NCBI GenBank assembly: GCA_045863195.1
Contig: BTUI01000010.1
Span: forward strand, 55,890 to 119,889
Direction: 5' to 3'
Origin: W-Chloroflexi-9 sp045863195
GTDB lineage: Bacteria; Chloroflexota; Dehalococcoidia; UBA2979
Length of the DNA: 64,000 bases
Under the pieces are notes generated by a model. The model worked only from the letters and a program-made list of their open reading frames with translations, ran no database searches and was not told where the DNA came from. Numbering within the stretch: position 1 is the first letter of the stretch; the number at the start of each line of letters is the position of its first letter. The position numbers were made by a program, and so were the translations under genes. Shown here in pieces: positions 1 through 8,436 of the stretch.

Positions 1-2
1 AC

Positions 3-383
3 CGCGCGGAGGCGGCGCGCATCCTCTCCGGCGACGGCAATAACTACCTGCCGCAGCCGCGCCCGGTCATCGAGCGCGCGCTCACCCACTACGACGTGGG
101 CGAGTACGGCCCGAGCGGCGCGATCAAGCACGCCGACTGGAACACGGAGCGCATCGACTTCCAGCCGTTCCCGTACGGCTCTTACACGGAGGAACTGGTG
201 CGCCAGTTGAAGAACACGGTGGTGGAGGGCGACAACTCGTTCCTTCAGAACCTGGACCCGGCGGAGGCGCACCGCCTGCTCGTGGAGGACAAGTACGCGC
301 GCGCGGCGATCGACCACGCGGGCGGCGCCGCGAAGTTCGAGGTCGACGCGTCGCTCCAGCGCACCGAGCGGATCGGCGTGTGA
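3..383 (+). CDS. NitT/TauT-type ABC transporter substrate-binding protein (C-terminal end only)
   Basis: The gene runs in from the left edge, so the start, signal peptide and ligand-binding core lie outside the window. About 126 residues remain in an open frame from base 3 to a TGA. Its place directly before an SsuC/TauC-type permease, with the stop codon overlapping the permease start (GTGTGA), says it is the binding-protein partner. The tail, rich in aromatic and acidic residues (HADWNTERIDF, FPYGSY), resembles the last lobe of nitrate/sulfonate/pyrimidine-precursor binding proteins. The family call rests mainly on context; the substrate cannot be read from this fragment. Confidence 0.6.
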   Translation, partial: RAEAARILSGDGNNYLPQPRPVIERALTHYDVGEYGPSGAIKHADWNTERIDFQPFPYGSYTEELVRQLKNTVVEGDNSFLQNLDPAEAHRLLVEDKYARAAIDHAGGAAKFEVDASLQRTERIGV

Positions 384-1267
384 GATCGCAGCCCGCCCCC
401 GGCGCGGCGACTGCAGGTGCAGGGCGAGGCTCCCGCGGCCGCGCCCTGGCCCTGGCCGTCGCCTACCCGGTGGCGGGCTTCCTCGCACTCCTCGCCCTCT
501 GGTGGGGGTGGATCACCTTCTTCGTGGAGCCCGGTTCGTTCCAGGCGGCGTTCGCACCGGACCGCGCGTTCGGCGCGCTCCGGCGTCTGCTGGAGGACGG
601 GACGCTCAACCGCCACGTCATCGCCAGCCTGAAGCGGATCGCGGTGGGCCTCGGGATCGCGACGGTGATCGGCATCCCGTTCGGGCTGGCGCTCGGCGGT
701 CTGCCCGTGTTCGCGAAGGCGGCGGGGCTGGTCACCTCCTTCGTGCGGATGATCTCGCCGCTCTCCTGGACGCCCCTCGCGATCATCTGGTTCGGCGTCG
801 GCGACCCGCCGGTCTACTTCCTCATCGCCATTGGCGCGGTCTGGCCGATCGCGCTCAGCACGAGCGCTGGCGTCGCCTCGCTCGACCGGCAGTGGATCAT
901 GCTCGCGCGGAGCCTCCGGGCGAGCCGCCTGGAACTGCTCAGGACGATCATCTGGCCGGGCGTCCGCGGCGATGTGCTGACGGGCCTCCGGCTGGGCCTC
1001 ACCACCGCGTGGATCATCCTCGTGCCGGCGGAGATGCTCGGCGTGGACTCCGGGATGGGCTACTTCATCCTGGACTCGCGTGACCGCTTCGCGTACGCGG
1101 ACCTCGTCGCCGCGATCATCGTGATCGGCGCGCTCGGCTTCGTCCTGGACCGCCTCGCGCAGTACTTCCTCACCCCGCGCCGCCGCACCCGCGCCCGAGG
1201 CGTGGCGACGCCGGTCGTCCGCTCCGCGGGCGCGCCGCTCCCTGGCCCGGCGGAGTACCGCATCTAG
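380..1267 (+). CDS. ABC transporter permease, NitT/TauT (SsuC-like) family
   Basis: This is a 295-residue inner-membrane permease of a small-organic-anion importer (nitrate, sulfonate, taurine or thiamine-precursor type). About six hydrophobic segments are visible, beginning near residues 20-45. The EAA-type cytoplasmic loop that docks on the ATPase is seen around residues 173-200 (SLRASRLELLRTIIWPGV). The GTG start overlaps the stop of the binding-protein gene by four bases (GTGA), so the two are translationally coupled. No ATPase gene follows; it must lie upstream of the window or elsewhere. The Arg/Ala-rich first 20 residues are longer than in most relatives, but no better start with a ribosome site is visible. 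Confidence 0.85.
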   Translation: MRSQPAPGAATAGAGRGSRGRALALAVAYPVAGFLALLALWWGWITFFVEPGSFQAAFAPDRAFGALRRLLEDGTLNRHVIASLKRIAVGLGIATVIGIPFGLALGGLPVFAKAAGLVTSFVRMISPLSWTPLAIIWFGVGDPPVYFLIAIGAVWPIALSTSAGVASLDRQWIMLARSLRASRLELLRTIIWPGVRGDVLTGLRLGLTTAWIILVPAEMLGVDSGMGYFILDSRDRFAYADLVAAIIVIGALGFVLDRLAQYFLTPRRRTRARGVATPVVRSAGAPLPGPAEYRI

Positions 1268-1412
1268 GCGCCCGCCCCCCGACGTTGCTTCCCGCCTCCA
1301 TAGTTGACGTGCGCGTACACGTTCGTGATAGTGCCGCTGCCACCGCGCGCCGGGACACCCTCGGCGGCCGCGTCGAGGCGGGCCGGCCTGCTGCGCCGGG
1401 AAGGGACTCACG

Positions 1413-2624
1413 ATGGACTGGAACGACACGCCGGAACAGGCGGCCTTCCGCCAGGAAGTGCGCTCGCTGATCCAGACGCGCCTCCCGGAGCGCTACCGCG
1501 GCGCGACCGAGGAGGAAGGCTCCTGGGGCGCCGACCGCAAGTCGAGCAACGAACAGGTGCGCCAGGCCGCGATGGACTGGGCGAACGCCCTCGCGGAGAA
1601 GGGCTGGGTCGCCCCGCACTGGCCGAAGGAGTACGGCGGCGCGGGCCTCACCCCCATGGAGCAGTTCATCTTCCGCCAGGAGATGGCGCAGGCCGGCGCT
1701 CCCGCGGTCGGCGGCATGGGCGTGCAGATGCTCGGCCCCACGCTGATTGTCCACGGGTCGCCGGAGCAGAAGGCCGCGCACCTGCCGAAGATCCTCTCCG
1801 GCGAGGTGGCGTGGTGCCAGGGCTACTCCGAGCCGGGCGCCGGCTCGGACCTCGCCAGCCTGCAGACGCGCGCCGTCCGCGACGGTGACGAGTACGTGAT
1901 CAACGGCCAGAAGATCTGGACCTCCGGCGCGCACAACGCCGACTGGATGTTCGCCCTCGTGCGGACCGACCCGGATGCGCCGAAGCACCGCGGCATCTCG
2001 TTCTTGATCATGGACCGCCACACGCCGGGCATCACCATCCGCCCGCTCATCAACATGGGCTGGCGGCACGGCTTCAACGAGACGTTCTTCGAGGACGTCC
2101 GCGTCCCCGCCAAGAACGTCGTCGGCGAGGTCAACCGAGGCTGGTACGTGGGCGCCTCGCTGCTCGACTTCGAGCGCTCCAACATCCAGGGCGCGATCAC
2201 GACGCGGCGCTCCATCAGCGACCTCGTCGAGTACGTGAAGACGCCGGACGGCCGGATGAAGTCGAAGTTGGGCACCAGCGGTGCGCTCCGCCATGAACTG
2301 GCGGAGGAGTACGTGCAGACGGAGGTGCTGTTCAACTTCTCGTTCCGCATCATCTCCATGCAGAACCGCGGCCTCATCCCGAACTACGAGGCCTCCACGG
2401 CGAAGTTGTACGCCTCCGAGCTGGTCCAGCGGCTGGCGAACACGGGCACGAAGATCTTCGGCCTGTACTCCAACATCTGGGACGACCACGACCCGAAGGC
2501 GCCGCTGAAGGCGCGCTTCACCCACTCGTACGTGATGGACGTCCCGCGCACCATCGCGGGCGGCACGTCAGAGGTGCAGCGCAACATCATCGCCACGCGC
2601 GGCCTGGGTCTGCCCCGCGGCTAG
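1413..2624 (+). CDS. acyl-CoA dehydrogenase family protein
   Basis: A 403-residue flavoprotein of the acyl-CoA dehydrogenase fold, which oxidises an acyl-CoA to the 2-enoyl-CoA and passes electrons to ETF. Family landmarks are the N-terminal helical domain with PKEYGGAG (~residues 71-78), the FAD/substrate segment YSEPGAGSDLASLQT (~137-151), KIWTSGA (~168), and the C-terminal GGTSEVQRNIIATRGLGLPR. At the position where medium-chain enzymes carry the catalytic Glu (YEGT) this protein reads IAGGT. A Glu sits instead at residue 254 (DFER), where isovaleryl-/long-chain-type enzymes have theirs. I infer a branched or bulky substrate. A GGGAAGGGAC ribosome site precedes the ATG. It is a single gene followed by a terminator. 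Confidence 0.9.
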   Translation: MDWNDTPEQAAFRQEVRSLIQTRLPERYRGATEEEGSWGADRKSSNEQVRQAAMDWANALAEKGWVAPHWPKEYGGAGLTPMEQFIFRQEMAQAGAPAVGGMGVQMLGPTLIVHGSPEQKAAHLPKILSGEVAWCQGYSEPGAGSDLASLQTRAVRDGDEYVINGQKIWTSGAHNADWMFALVRTDPDAPKHRGISFLIMDRHTPGITIRPLINMGWRHGFNETFFEDVRVPAKNVVGEVNRGWYVGASLLDFERSNIQGAITTRRSISDLVEYVKTPDGRMKSKLGTSGALRHELAEEYVQTEVLFNFSFRIISMQNRGLIPNYEASTAKLYASELVQRLANTGTKIFGLYSNIWDDHDPKAPLKARFTHSYVMDVPRTIAGGTSEVQRNIIATRGLGLPRG

Positions 2625-2648
2625 CGGCCGCACGCTCACGGCAACAGG

Positions 2649-2672
2649 AAGGCCCGCCATCCGGCGGGCCTT
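2649..2672. terminator. bidirectional terminator between convergent genes
   Basis: A perfect 10-bp stem AAGGCCCGCC / GGCGGGCCTT closes on the loop ATCC. The A pair before and T pair after give short U-runs in both directions. It lies between the stop of the acyl-CoA dehydrogenase and the stop of coaE, which converge here. Confidence 0.7.
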
Positions 2673-2697
2673 CTCGTTGCGCGCGGTCCGCGCGAGG

Positions 2698-3381
2698 TCA
2701 GGAGGCGGGGCGCGGCGGCACCGGGTTCGCTTCCCGCCACGCGAACCAGTTGGACTTGGGCAGCGTGCCGGCCTTGAACTTCGCCTTGGTCTCCGCGAAC
2801 ACGCGGTCGATCTCGGCGTGGAACTCCTCCAGCGTGCCGTTGTTGTGGAAGACGTGGTCGGCGGCCGGCGCGCGGTCCTGCCACTTGCGCTGCGAGTCGA
2901 GGCGCTGCTGTGCCTCCGCGTCGTTGAAGTTGTTGCGCGCCATCAGGCGAGGCTTCGCGATCTCGTCAGAGGCCGCGACCAGCCAGGTCGCGTCGCACCA
3001 CTGCGAGTAGTTCGCCTCGATGAGGTTCACCGCTTCGAGGATCGCGACATCGTCCGGCCCGAGGGTGGCACGCCACCGCTCGATCGTCGTGCGCATCTCG
3101 TCTTCGATGTTCCCGATCGCACGCGTCCACCGGCGCATGTTCTCCGGGTTGCCGAAGACGAGGGCGCCGACCTTCTTGCGGTCGATGTAGCCGTCCTCGC
3201 CCACGATCTCCTGGCCGAACTCCTTCACCGCGTTGTCGAAGCCCGGCTTCCCGGGGTCGAACATGCGGTGGACGATCTTGTCGGCGTCGCCGTGCGTGAC
3301 GCCGTACTTCTCCACGAGGTAGGTGCACAGGCCGCTCTTGCCGGTGGCAATCGACCCGGACACGCCGATGATCATGGGCAT
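2698..3381 (-). CDS. coaE: dephospho-CoA kinase-like P-loop kinase
   Basis: Likely catalyses the last step of coenzyme A synthesis, ATP-dependent 3'-phosphorylation of dephospho-CoA. The 227-residue protein opens with a strand and P-loop GSIATGKS (~residues 8-15), then HGDADKIVH (~29-37), where CoaE normally reads DAD at the lid and substrate site. A beta-strand ending in EAVNLIE (~109) and a lid region with basic residues (KPRLMARNN) follow. It is slightly longer than typical CoaE (about 200) because of a C-terminal extension of about 25 residues ending NPVPPRPAS. It stands alone and converges on the acyl-CoA dehydrogenase. A generic nucleotide kinase is the main alternative. Confidence 0.82.
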   Translation of the reverse strand: MPMIIGVSGSIATGKSGLCTYLVEKYGVTHGDADKIVHRMFDPGKPGFDNAVKEFGQEIVGEDGYIDRKKVGALVFGNPENMRRWTRAIGNIEDEMRTTIERWRATLGPDDVAILEAVNLIEANYSQWCDATWLVAASDEIAKPRLMARNNFNDAEAQQRLDSQRKWQDRAPAADHVFHNNGTLEEFHAEIDRVFAETKAKFKAGTLPKSNWFAWREANPVPPRPAS

Positions 3382-3513
3382 GCAGGACTCGCTTTCATCG
3401 CAGGTGCGCGCGCAGACTACCGCCCGCGCGCCTCATCTGCACCCCCGCGCCGGGCCAGCAGACCCAGTATCCTCCGGCAGCGCGCCACGCGGGAGTGGCC
3501 GGGCCGGGAGGGC

Positions 3514-4596
3514 ATGATGGCCGGACAACCGTTGCGAGTCGGCGTGGTCGGCGTGGGGTTCGGGGCGACCGTCCACGTCCCCGCGTTCCAGTCCGAGGGC
3601 TGGGAGGTCCGCGCGATCTCCAGCCGGAGCGAAGACCGCGTCCGCAGGGCCGCCGCCGACCTCGGCGTGGCGGAGGCGCTGACCGACTGGCGTGAACTCG
3701 TCGCCCGCCCGGACATCGATGCCGTCGCCGTCTCTACGCCGCCGGCCGCGCACCACGAGATCGTGACCGCCGCGCTCAGCGCCGGGAAGCACGTCCTGTG
3801 CGAGAAGCCGTTCGCCCTCAGTGCCACCGAGGCTGCCTCGATGGCCGCGCTGGCGAAGGAGCGCGGCCTGACGGCGATGGTGGCGCACGAGTTCCGCCAC
3901 GCGCCGCAGCGCGCGCAGGTGCGCGAGTTGCTGGACGAGGGCGCCATCGGCACCCCGCAACTGGTCTCCGCGGAGTTGTTCCTCGGACGCGCCGCGCCGG
4001 CCACGCCGCCACCGGCCACCTGGGCGAGCCGCGCCTCCGAGGGCGGCGGGTTCCTCGGCGCGCTCGGGTCGCACTACATCGACGGCCTGCGCCACTGGTT
4101 TGGCGACGTCGCCTCCGTCTCCGGCACGCTCCTGACGCTGCGCGCGGAGCGGTTGGAGGGCGGTGCGGTGATGATGGCGGACACCGACGACTCGTTCTCG
4201 ATCACGCTCACGTTCCGCAGCGGCGTCGTCGCGACGATGGTCGCGTCCTCCGCCGTCTCGCCTTCACAGGGCGCGCGGATCACCGTCGCCGGGTCGGGCG
4301 GCGTGCTCTTGCTCACGCAGCGCGGCCCGAACCCGGAGCCGGACGGCATCGTCCTCGCCGGGAAGGCGGCCGACCGCGCCCTGACGCCGCGGGAGATGCC
4401 GTCGCGCTTCCGCCCGTTCGAGGATGACCGTGACCCGCGCCTCGTGGCGTTCCGGCTGCTGGTGCGCGACTTCGAGGCGGGCATCCGCGAGGGGCGGTCG
4501 CCCTCCCCGAACTTCGAGGACGGCCTGAAGTGCCAGCAGGTGTTGGACGCGGTGCGCGAGTCGGCCCGGACGGGCCGCCGGATCGAGATCGCCTAG
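3514..4596 (+). CDS. Gfo/Idh/MocA family NAD(P)-dependent oxidoreductase
   Basis: A 360-residue sugar- or polyol-type dehydrogenase. The N-terminal Rossmann domain starts with GVVGVGFGATVH (~residues 10-21), and the conserved EKPFA (~97-101) binds the nicotinamide and carries the catalytic Lys. The C-terminal beta-sheet domain holds GSHYIDGLRHW (~188-198), with the usual active-site Asp and His. I start at the first ATG of an ATGATG pair because GGGAGG sits directly upstream; the frame is open for another 800 bases upstream, but that part is the antisense shadow of coaE. The substrate is unknown. It overlaps the next, convergent gene by four bases. Confidence 0.88.
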   Translation: MMAGQPLRVGVVGVGFGATVHVPAFQSEGWEVRAISSRSEDRVRRAAADLGVAEALTDWRELVARPDIDAVAVSTPPAAHHEIVTAALSAGKHVLCEKPFALSATEAASMAALAKERGLTAMVAHEFRHAPQRAQVRELLDEGAIGTPQLVSAELFLGRAAPATPPPATWASRASEGGGFLGALGSHYIDGLRHWFGDVASVSGTLLTLRAERLEGGAVMMADTDDSFSITLTFRSGVVATMVASSAVSPSQGARITVAGSGGVLLLTQRGPNPEPDGIVLAGKAADRALTPREMPSRFRPFEDDRDPRLVAFRLLVRDFEAGIREGRSPSPNFEDGLKCQQVLDAVRESARTGRRIEIA

Positions 4597-5444
4597 CGGG
4601 GGGCCTCGATCGCCCGCCGCAGCGCGGCCAGCGTCTCGGGCGCGTGGCCGAGGTCGAGCCGCAGGAGTTCGGCCGCCAGCGCGCGGTACAGCGCGGCGAG
4701 GTCGGGCGTCGTCGTGAGCGCCGCGAGGTGCCGCTCGACCGTCTCCACGTCGCCGCGCGCGACCGGGCCGGTGAGCGCCCGCTCCAGCGGCAGCGCCGCC
4801 ACGTTGCGGGCGGCGGCCAGGAGCAGCGGGGCCAGCGCCTCCCGCGCCGCCTCGGGTGACAACCCCGCCGCGGACCAGGTCCGCGCCGCCGCCGCCATCA
4901 GGGCGACGGCATCGTTCGAGGCGAAGACCGCCGCGGCGTGGTAGGCCGCGCGGTCGACGCCCTCCAGGCGGACGCTCCGCGCACCGAGCGCCCCTGCCAG
5001 CGCCTCCAGGCGGGCGCCCAGCGGCTCCGGCGCTTCGATCCCGCAGGTGATGCCACGGAACAGCGCGGGCGCCTCCTGCGGGGGCGTGCCGGCGGGGAAC
5101 GTCTGGAGCGGGTGCAGGCACCCGGCAAGTGCGCCTCGGTCGGTCGCGCCGGCGAGGGCTTCGAGCCCGAGCGCGCCGGAGTGGTGGACGGCCGCCTGCC
5201 CGGGGCGCCACGACAGGCGGGCCGCCAGCGGCGCGATCTCCCGGTCCGGGACGGCCAGGTAGACCACGTCGCAGCGCTCGATCAGCACCTCGACCGGCGC
5301 GCCGGTGACGCCCGGCAGCGCGAGGAGCGCCGGGGCGGGCGGACGGCGGCTCGCGACCATCACCGGGGCGCCGGTGGCCGCGAGGGCTGCGCTGAGGGCC
5401 GTTCCGAGGCGGCCCGGGCCGATCACGCCGGACGCGACAGACAT
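4593..5444 (-). CDS. Rossmann-like and DUF2520 domain protein
   Basis: A 283-residue protein with an N-terminal NAD(P)-binding domain (VIGPGRLGTALSAAL, ~residues 7-21) and a C-terminal all-helical DUF2520 domain (~130-283), the dimerisation/substrate domain seen in ketopantoate-reductase/ProC-like oxidoreductases. The motif HPLQTFP (~113-119) at the domain junction is typical of the family. Proteins of this family often lie near pantothenate genes; here the next biosynthetic neighbour is coaE 1.2 kb away, which weakly supports a CoA-related job. The start follows a strong GGGGGGA ribosome site. The exact reaction is unknown. Confidence 0.8.
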   Translation of the reverse strand: MSVASGVIGPGRLGTALSAALAATGAPVMVASRRPPAPALLALPGVTGAPVEVLIERCDVVYLAVPDREIAPLAARLSWRPGQAAVHHSGALGLEALAGATDRGALAGCLHPLQTFPAGTPPQEAPALFRGITCGIEAPEPLGARLEALAGALGARSVRLEGVDRAAYHAAAVFASNDAVALMAAAARTWSAAGLSPEAAREALAPLLLAAARNVAALPLERALTGPVARGDVETVERHLAALTTTPDLAALYRALAAELLRLDLGHAPETLAALRRAIEAPR

Positions 5445-5471
5445 TCGTCCCCCCGAAACCGCCTCATCGTA

Positions 5472-5532
5472 TTGCGTGCAGCGACCGAAAGAGTATTGTT
5501 CCGCATCATTCCGATTCGCATCACAAATGCGA
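5472..5532 (+). promoter_or_regulatory. candidate promoter and operator of the repeat-lipoprotein locus
   Basis: In a short AT-richer gap there is TTGCGT (5472-5477), 16 bases, then TATTGT (5494-5499), a weak sigma70-like pair. Just downstream lies the inverted repeat TCGCAT-CACAA-ATGCGA (5516-5532), six perfect base pairs ending 8 bases before the ribosome site. It is well placed to be a repressor site. All of this is inferred from pattern only. Confidence 0.3.
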
Positions 5533-5552
5533 TATTCATGGGAGGCACCAAC

Positions 5553-6743
5553 TTGCGCCGATCTCTAGTGGCTGGGGTGGGAGGGCTGGTGTTGTTGGCC
5601 CTCGCTGCGACTGGCTGCGCATCGGACGAGGAGACCACCGAGGCCACGGTAGAGGCCGTGGCCACGGCGGCCGCGACCGAGGAGGCGCCCACGGCCACCC
5701 CCGAACCGGCGCCGACGCCGGACGCGGGGAACATGCTGGGGGCTCTGGTGCAGATCGACGGGGCAGGCTTTGCCGCGATCGACTCGAACCTGAACGGGGA
5801 GAAGCCGGAGATCGCGGCTGCGTGGCTCGGCAAGGTCGAGAAGGCGTCGCTCGCGGCGCAGTCCGTCCTGTGGCCTGACGCGACCAAGGGCGCGGTCGAC
5901 GCGTTCGTGAAGGCCGCGAACGACCTCGCGGGTGCGCTGAAGGCGGACGACGCGGCGAAGGCGGCTCCGCTGGCGAAGGCTGCCGCGGAGGCGCAGGCGG
6001 CCCTGTCCGCGGAAACCTACAAGGCGGTGTCCGCGGCCGGTGCGAAGTCGGTCACGGGCGCTGGGCCCACGCTGGGCGCCCTCGGCGTGATCAACCTCGC
6101 CGGGATCGCCACGATGGAGAAGACGCTGGTCGACGGTGGCGAGGTCAACGCCGCCTGGGAGGGCCGCGTCGCGAACGCGCGCATCGCCGCGTCCGCGCTG
6201 GAGTGGCCGGGCGAGTCGCAGGCCGCGGCGGACACGTTCATCAAGGACGCGACCGCCTTCGAGGCGGCGATCAAGGCCGGGGATGCGGCGAAGGCGACCG
6301 AGGCCGCGACGGCCCTCAACAAGTCGCGCGGCACGCTGGCGACCCGCGGCTACGGCGCCCTGTCGGGCATGCGTGAGACGGCTGACGGCAACGGCGCGAA
6401 GCTCGCGGCGCTGGCCGCGGTTGACAACGCCGCGTTCCACGACATCGACGAGACGTTGAACGGCGACAAGGCCGAGGTCAACGCCGCGTGGGCCGGCCGC
6501 ATCGGCACGGCGAAGCGAGCCGTGCAGACGATCAAGTGGGGCGAGGGCGTCCAGGACCTCGCCACGACCCTCTCGCGCGCCATCTCCGCCCTGGAGACGG
6601 AGCTCGCGGTGAAGGACAAGGACGGCAAGCCTGCCGTGGACATCGCGAAGGCCGCCGCGGCGGCCAAGGCCGCCCACGAGGCGCAGCACGCCTTCAGCGA
6701 GAAGGCGTACGCCGGCCTCGGCAGCGGGGTGAGCGCTCACTAG
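5553..6743 (+). CDS. secreted lipoprotein with three tandem ~110-residue repeats (paralog A)
   Basis: I do not recognise the domain. The 396-residue product has a lipoprotein signal (basic LRRS, hydrophobic run, lipobox LAATGC, Cys ~23), then a Thr/Glu/Ala-rich stalk to ~59. Three repeats follow at ~60-171, 172-281 and 282-396. Each repeat reads roughly ALxxIDxAGFxxxDxxLNG, then E(I/V)xAAW, WP(E/G), a long Ala-rich helix and AxxxQxxLSxxAYxALG, so it looks mostly alpha-helical. The start is TTG at 5553, not the ATG at 5538: GGGAGG plus 7 bases precedes it, exactly as in paralog B, and the two N-termini then align. It opens a block ending in CopC/CopD proteins, so a metal-related envelope role is inferred. 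Confidence 0.78.
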   Translation: MRRSLVAGVGGLVLLALAATGCASDEETTEATVEAVATAAATEEAPTATPEPAPTPDAGNMLGALVQIDGAGFAAIDSNLNGEKPEIAAAWLGKVEKASLAAQSVLWPDATKGAVDAFVKAANDLAGALKADDAAKAAPLAKAAAEAQAALSAETYKAVSAAGAKSVTGAGPTLGALGVINLAGIATMEKTLVDGGEVNAAWEGRVANARIAASALEWPGESQAAADTFIKDATAFEAAIKAGDAAKATEAATALNKSRGTLATRGYGALSGMRETADGNGAKLAALAAVDNAAFHDIDETLNGDKAEVNAAWAGRIGTAKRAVQTIKWGEGVQDLATTLSRAISALETELAVKDKDGKPAVDIAKAAAAAKAAHEAQHAFSEKAYAGLGSGVSAH

Positions 6744-6849
6744 TTCGCCCTTCGGTCCCGGTGGCGGCATCCGCCGCCCCCGGGGCTCCCGGGGTGCCCG
6801 CGCTCCAGGCCGATGCGATCCTTCGGGGACCCCACCGACGGAGCGCGCC

Positions 6850-7209
6850 GTGGCCCCAGTCCCGACCTTCGCGCCGTCCCGCCGCGCACCGAGGCGTGCA
6901 GCACTGATCCTGGTGCTCGCGTGGCTGCCGGGCCTCGCCTTCTTCGGCCACTGGTCGGAACTCGCGGCGCCGCTCGGTATCCTTCCGGCCCCGTCTCATT
7001 CGCACGCGGCGTCCGGCGACCACGCCGACCACTGTCACGCGGATGTCTCGACCTGCGCCGACCAGGGCAGCGCGCCTGTCCCCGTGGTCCCGCCGCACCT
7101 CGCCCTCGGCGTGGCCGCGACCGTTGCCCTGCTCCTCAGCGTGAGCGGGAAGCGCCTTCCCCTCGGGCAATCGTGGCTACCGCTGACCCCTCCACCGCGC
7201 ACCGCCTGA
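6850..7209 (+). CDS. small membrane protein with His/Cys-rich periplasmic loop
   Basis: A 119-residue protein with GTG start, two hydrophobic segments (~residues 19-34 and ~84-98) and, between them, a loop rich in metal-binding residues: HSHAASGDHADHCHADVSTC (~50-69). The layout (two TM helices around a His/Cys loop) resembles DUF2946-type peptides found beside copper genes in other bacteria, but I cannot assign it to that family from sequence alone. It lies between the two repeat lipoproteins and upstream of CopC and CopD, so an accessory metal-binding or sensing role is inferred. There is no convincing ribosome site, so the start is uncertain. Confidence 0.55.
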   Translation: MAPVPTFAPSRRAPRRAALILVLAWLPGLAFFGHWSELAAPLGILPAPSHSHAASGDHADHCHADVSTCADQGSAPVPVVPPHLALGVAATVALLLSVSGKRLPLGQSWLPLTPPPRTA

Positions 7210-7263
7210 GGCGTCCCCGCGCGGGACGCACGACTCACGCGATGCCTACCGGAGGGATTCCCC

Positions 7264-8436
7264 TTGCGACGCTCGTTGATTGCGGGTGCCGGCGGCTTGC
7301 TCTTGATCGCCGCCGTCACGTCCGCCTGCACGTCTGACTCCGATGACATGACGCCGACCACGGCCACGGCCACGGGGACGGCCACCCACACTGCCGAGGC
7401 GACCCCTCACACCGAGGACGCACATGGTGCCGTCGACCCCGGCGACCTGCTCGCGGCGGTGATCCACCTGGATGCCGCCGGCTTCCACGCCATGGACGAC
7501 GCGCTGAACGGCGATGCGCCCGAGATCGACCCCGCGTGGCTCGGCGCCGCCCAGCGCGCGCGGGTGGCCGTGGAGGCGGTTGCGTGGCCGGAGGGCCTCA
7601 CGGACGCCGTGGAGGCGTTCGTGACGGCGAGCGCGGCACTCGAGGCTGCCCTCGACGCAGATGACGCCGCGGCCGCGGCTCCGCTGGCCGTGACGGCACA
7701 CGATACGCAGCACGCCCTCAGCCACGAGGCGTACCACGCGATCGGCGAGGCGGAGCCAGCCTCCGGCGGTGGGGCGACGCTGGCGGCGCTCGTGATCGTC
7801 GGTCGTGCCGGGCTCGTAGAGATGGCGTCGACGCTCGCCGGCGAGACGCCCGCGATCGACGCCGCGTGGCTCGGACGGGTAATGAACGCGCGCGCGGCGG
7901 CGGAGGCCGTTGCATGGCCAGGCGAGTCGCAGGCCGCGGCGGACGGCTTCATCGAGGCGGCGACCGCACTGGGAGCCGCGATCGAGTCGGACGACGTTGC
8001 GGCGACCGCCTCAGCGGTCGAGGTGGCGCTGCAGGCGCAGTCGACGCTCGCCACGCGCGCCTACGGCGCGCTGTCCGGCATGCGCGGCTCGGCCTCGTCG
8101 CCCGGGACGGTGCTGGCGGCGATTGCGATCATCGACGGTGCTGGCTTCCACGCCATGGACGACGCACTGAACGGTGACGCGCCCGAGGTCGATGCCGCGT
8201 GGGCAGCGGCTGTGACGCGAGCGAAGCGTGCCGCTCAGACCGTGGCGTGGCCGGAGGGCGTGCAGCCGGCTGCCGATGCGTTCGTCGCCGCCGCCACCGC
8301 GCTGGAGACGGCGCTGACCGCGGCGGAGGTCGACCTCGCGGCTGCGGCGGAGGCGGCGGTCGCCGCGCACGAGACGCAGCACGACCTGAGCCATGACGCG
8401 TACGCTGCACTCGGTGGTACCGCCGGTGGGCACTAA
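7264..8436 (+). CDS. secreted lipoprotein with three tandem ~110-residue repeats (paralog B)
   Basis: A 390-residue paralog of the lipoprotein at 5553-6743. It has a lipobox ending at Cys22 (VTSAC), a Thr/His-rich stalk (~23-60) and three repeats at ~61-170, 171-281 and 282-390. First repeat resembles first, second resembles second and third resembles third of paralog A (shared PGESQAAAD and LATRxYGALSGMR in repeat 2), so the triplication predates the gene duplication. Repeats 1 and 3 are richer in His than in paralog A: GFHAMDD, AHxTQH and LSHxAY, which could bind metal. The TTG start follows GGAGGG with 7 bases between. Its end overlaps the next gene. The function is unknown; copper handling is inferred from its neighbours. 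Confidence 0.83.
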   Translation: MRRSLIAGAGGLLLIAAVTSACTSDSDDMTPTTATATGTATHTAEATPHTEDAHGAVDPGDLLAAVIHLDAAGFHAMDDALNGDAPEIDPAWLGAAQRARVAVEAVAWPEGLTDAVEAFVTASAALEAALDADDAAAAAPLAVTAHDTQHALSHEAYHAIGEAEPASGGGATLAALVIVGRAGLVEMASTLAGETPAIDAAWLGRVMNARAAAEAVAWPGESQAAADGFIEAATALGAAIESDDVAATASAVEVALQAQSTLATRAYGALSGMRGSASSPGTVLAAIAIIDGAGFHAMDDALNGDAPEVDAAWAAAVTRAKRAAQTVAWPEGVQPAADAFVAAATALETALTAAEVDLAAAAEAAVAAHETQHDLSHDAYAALGGTAGGH

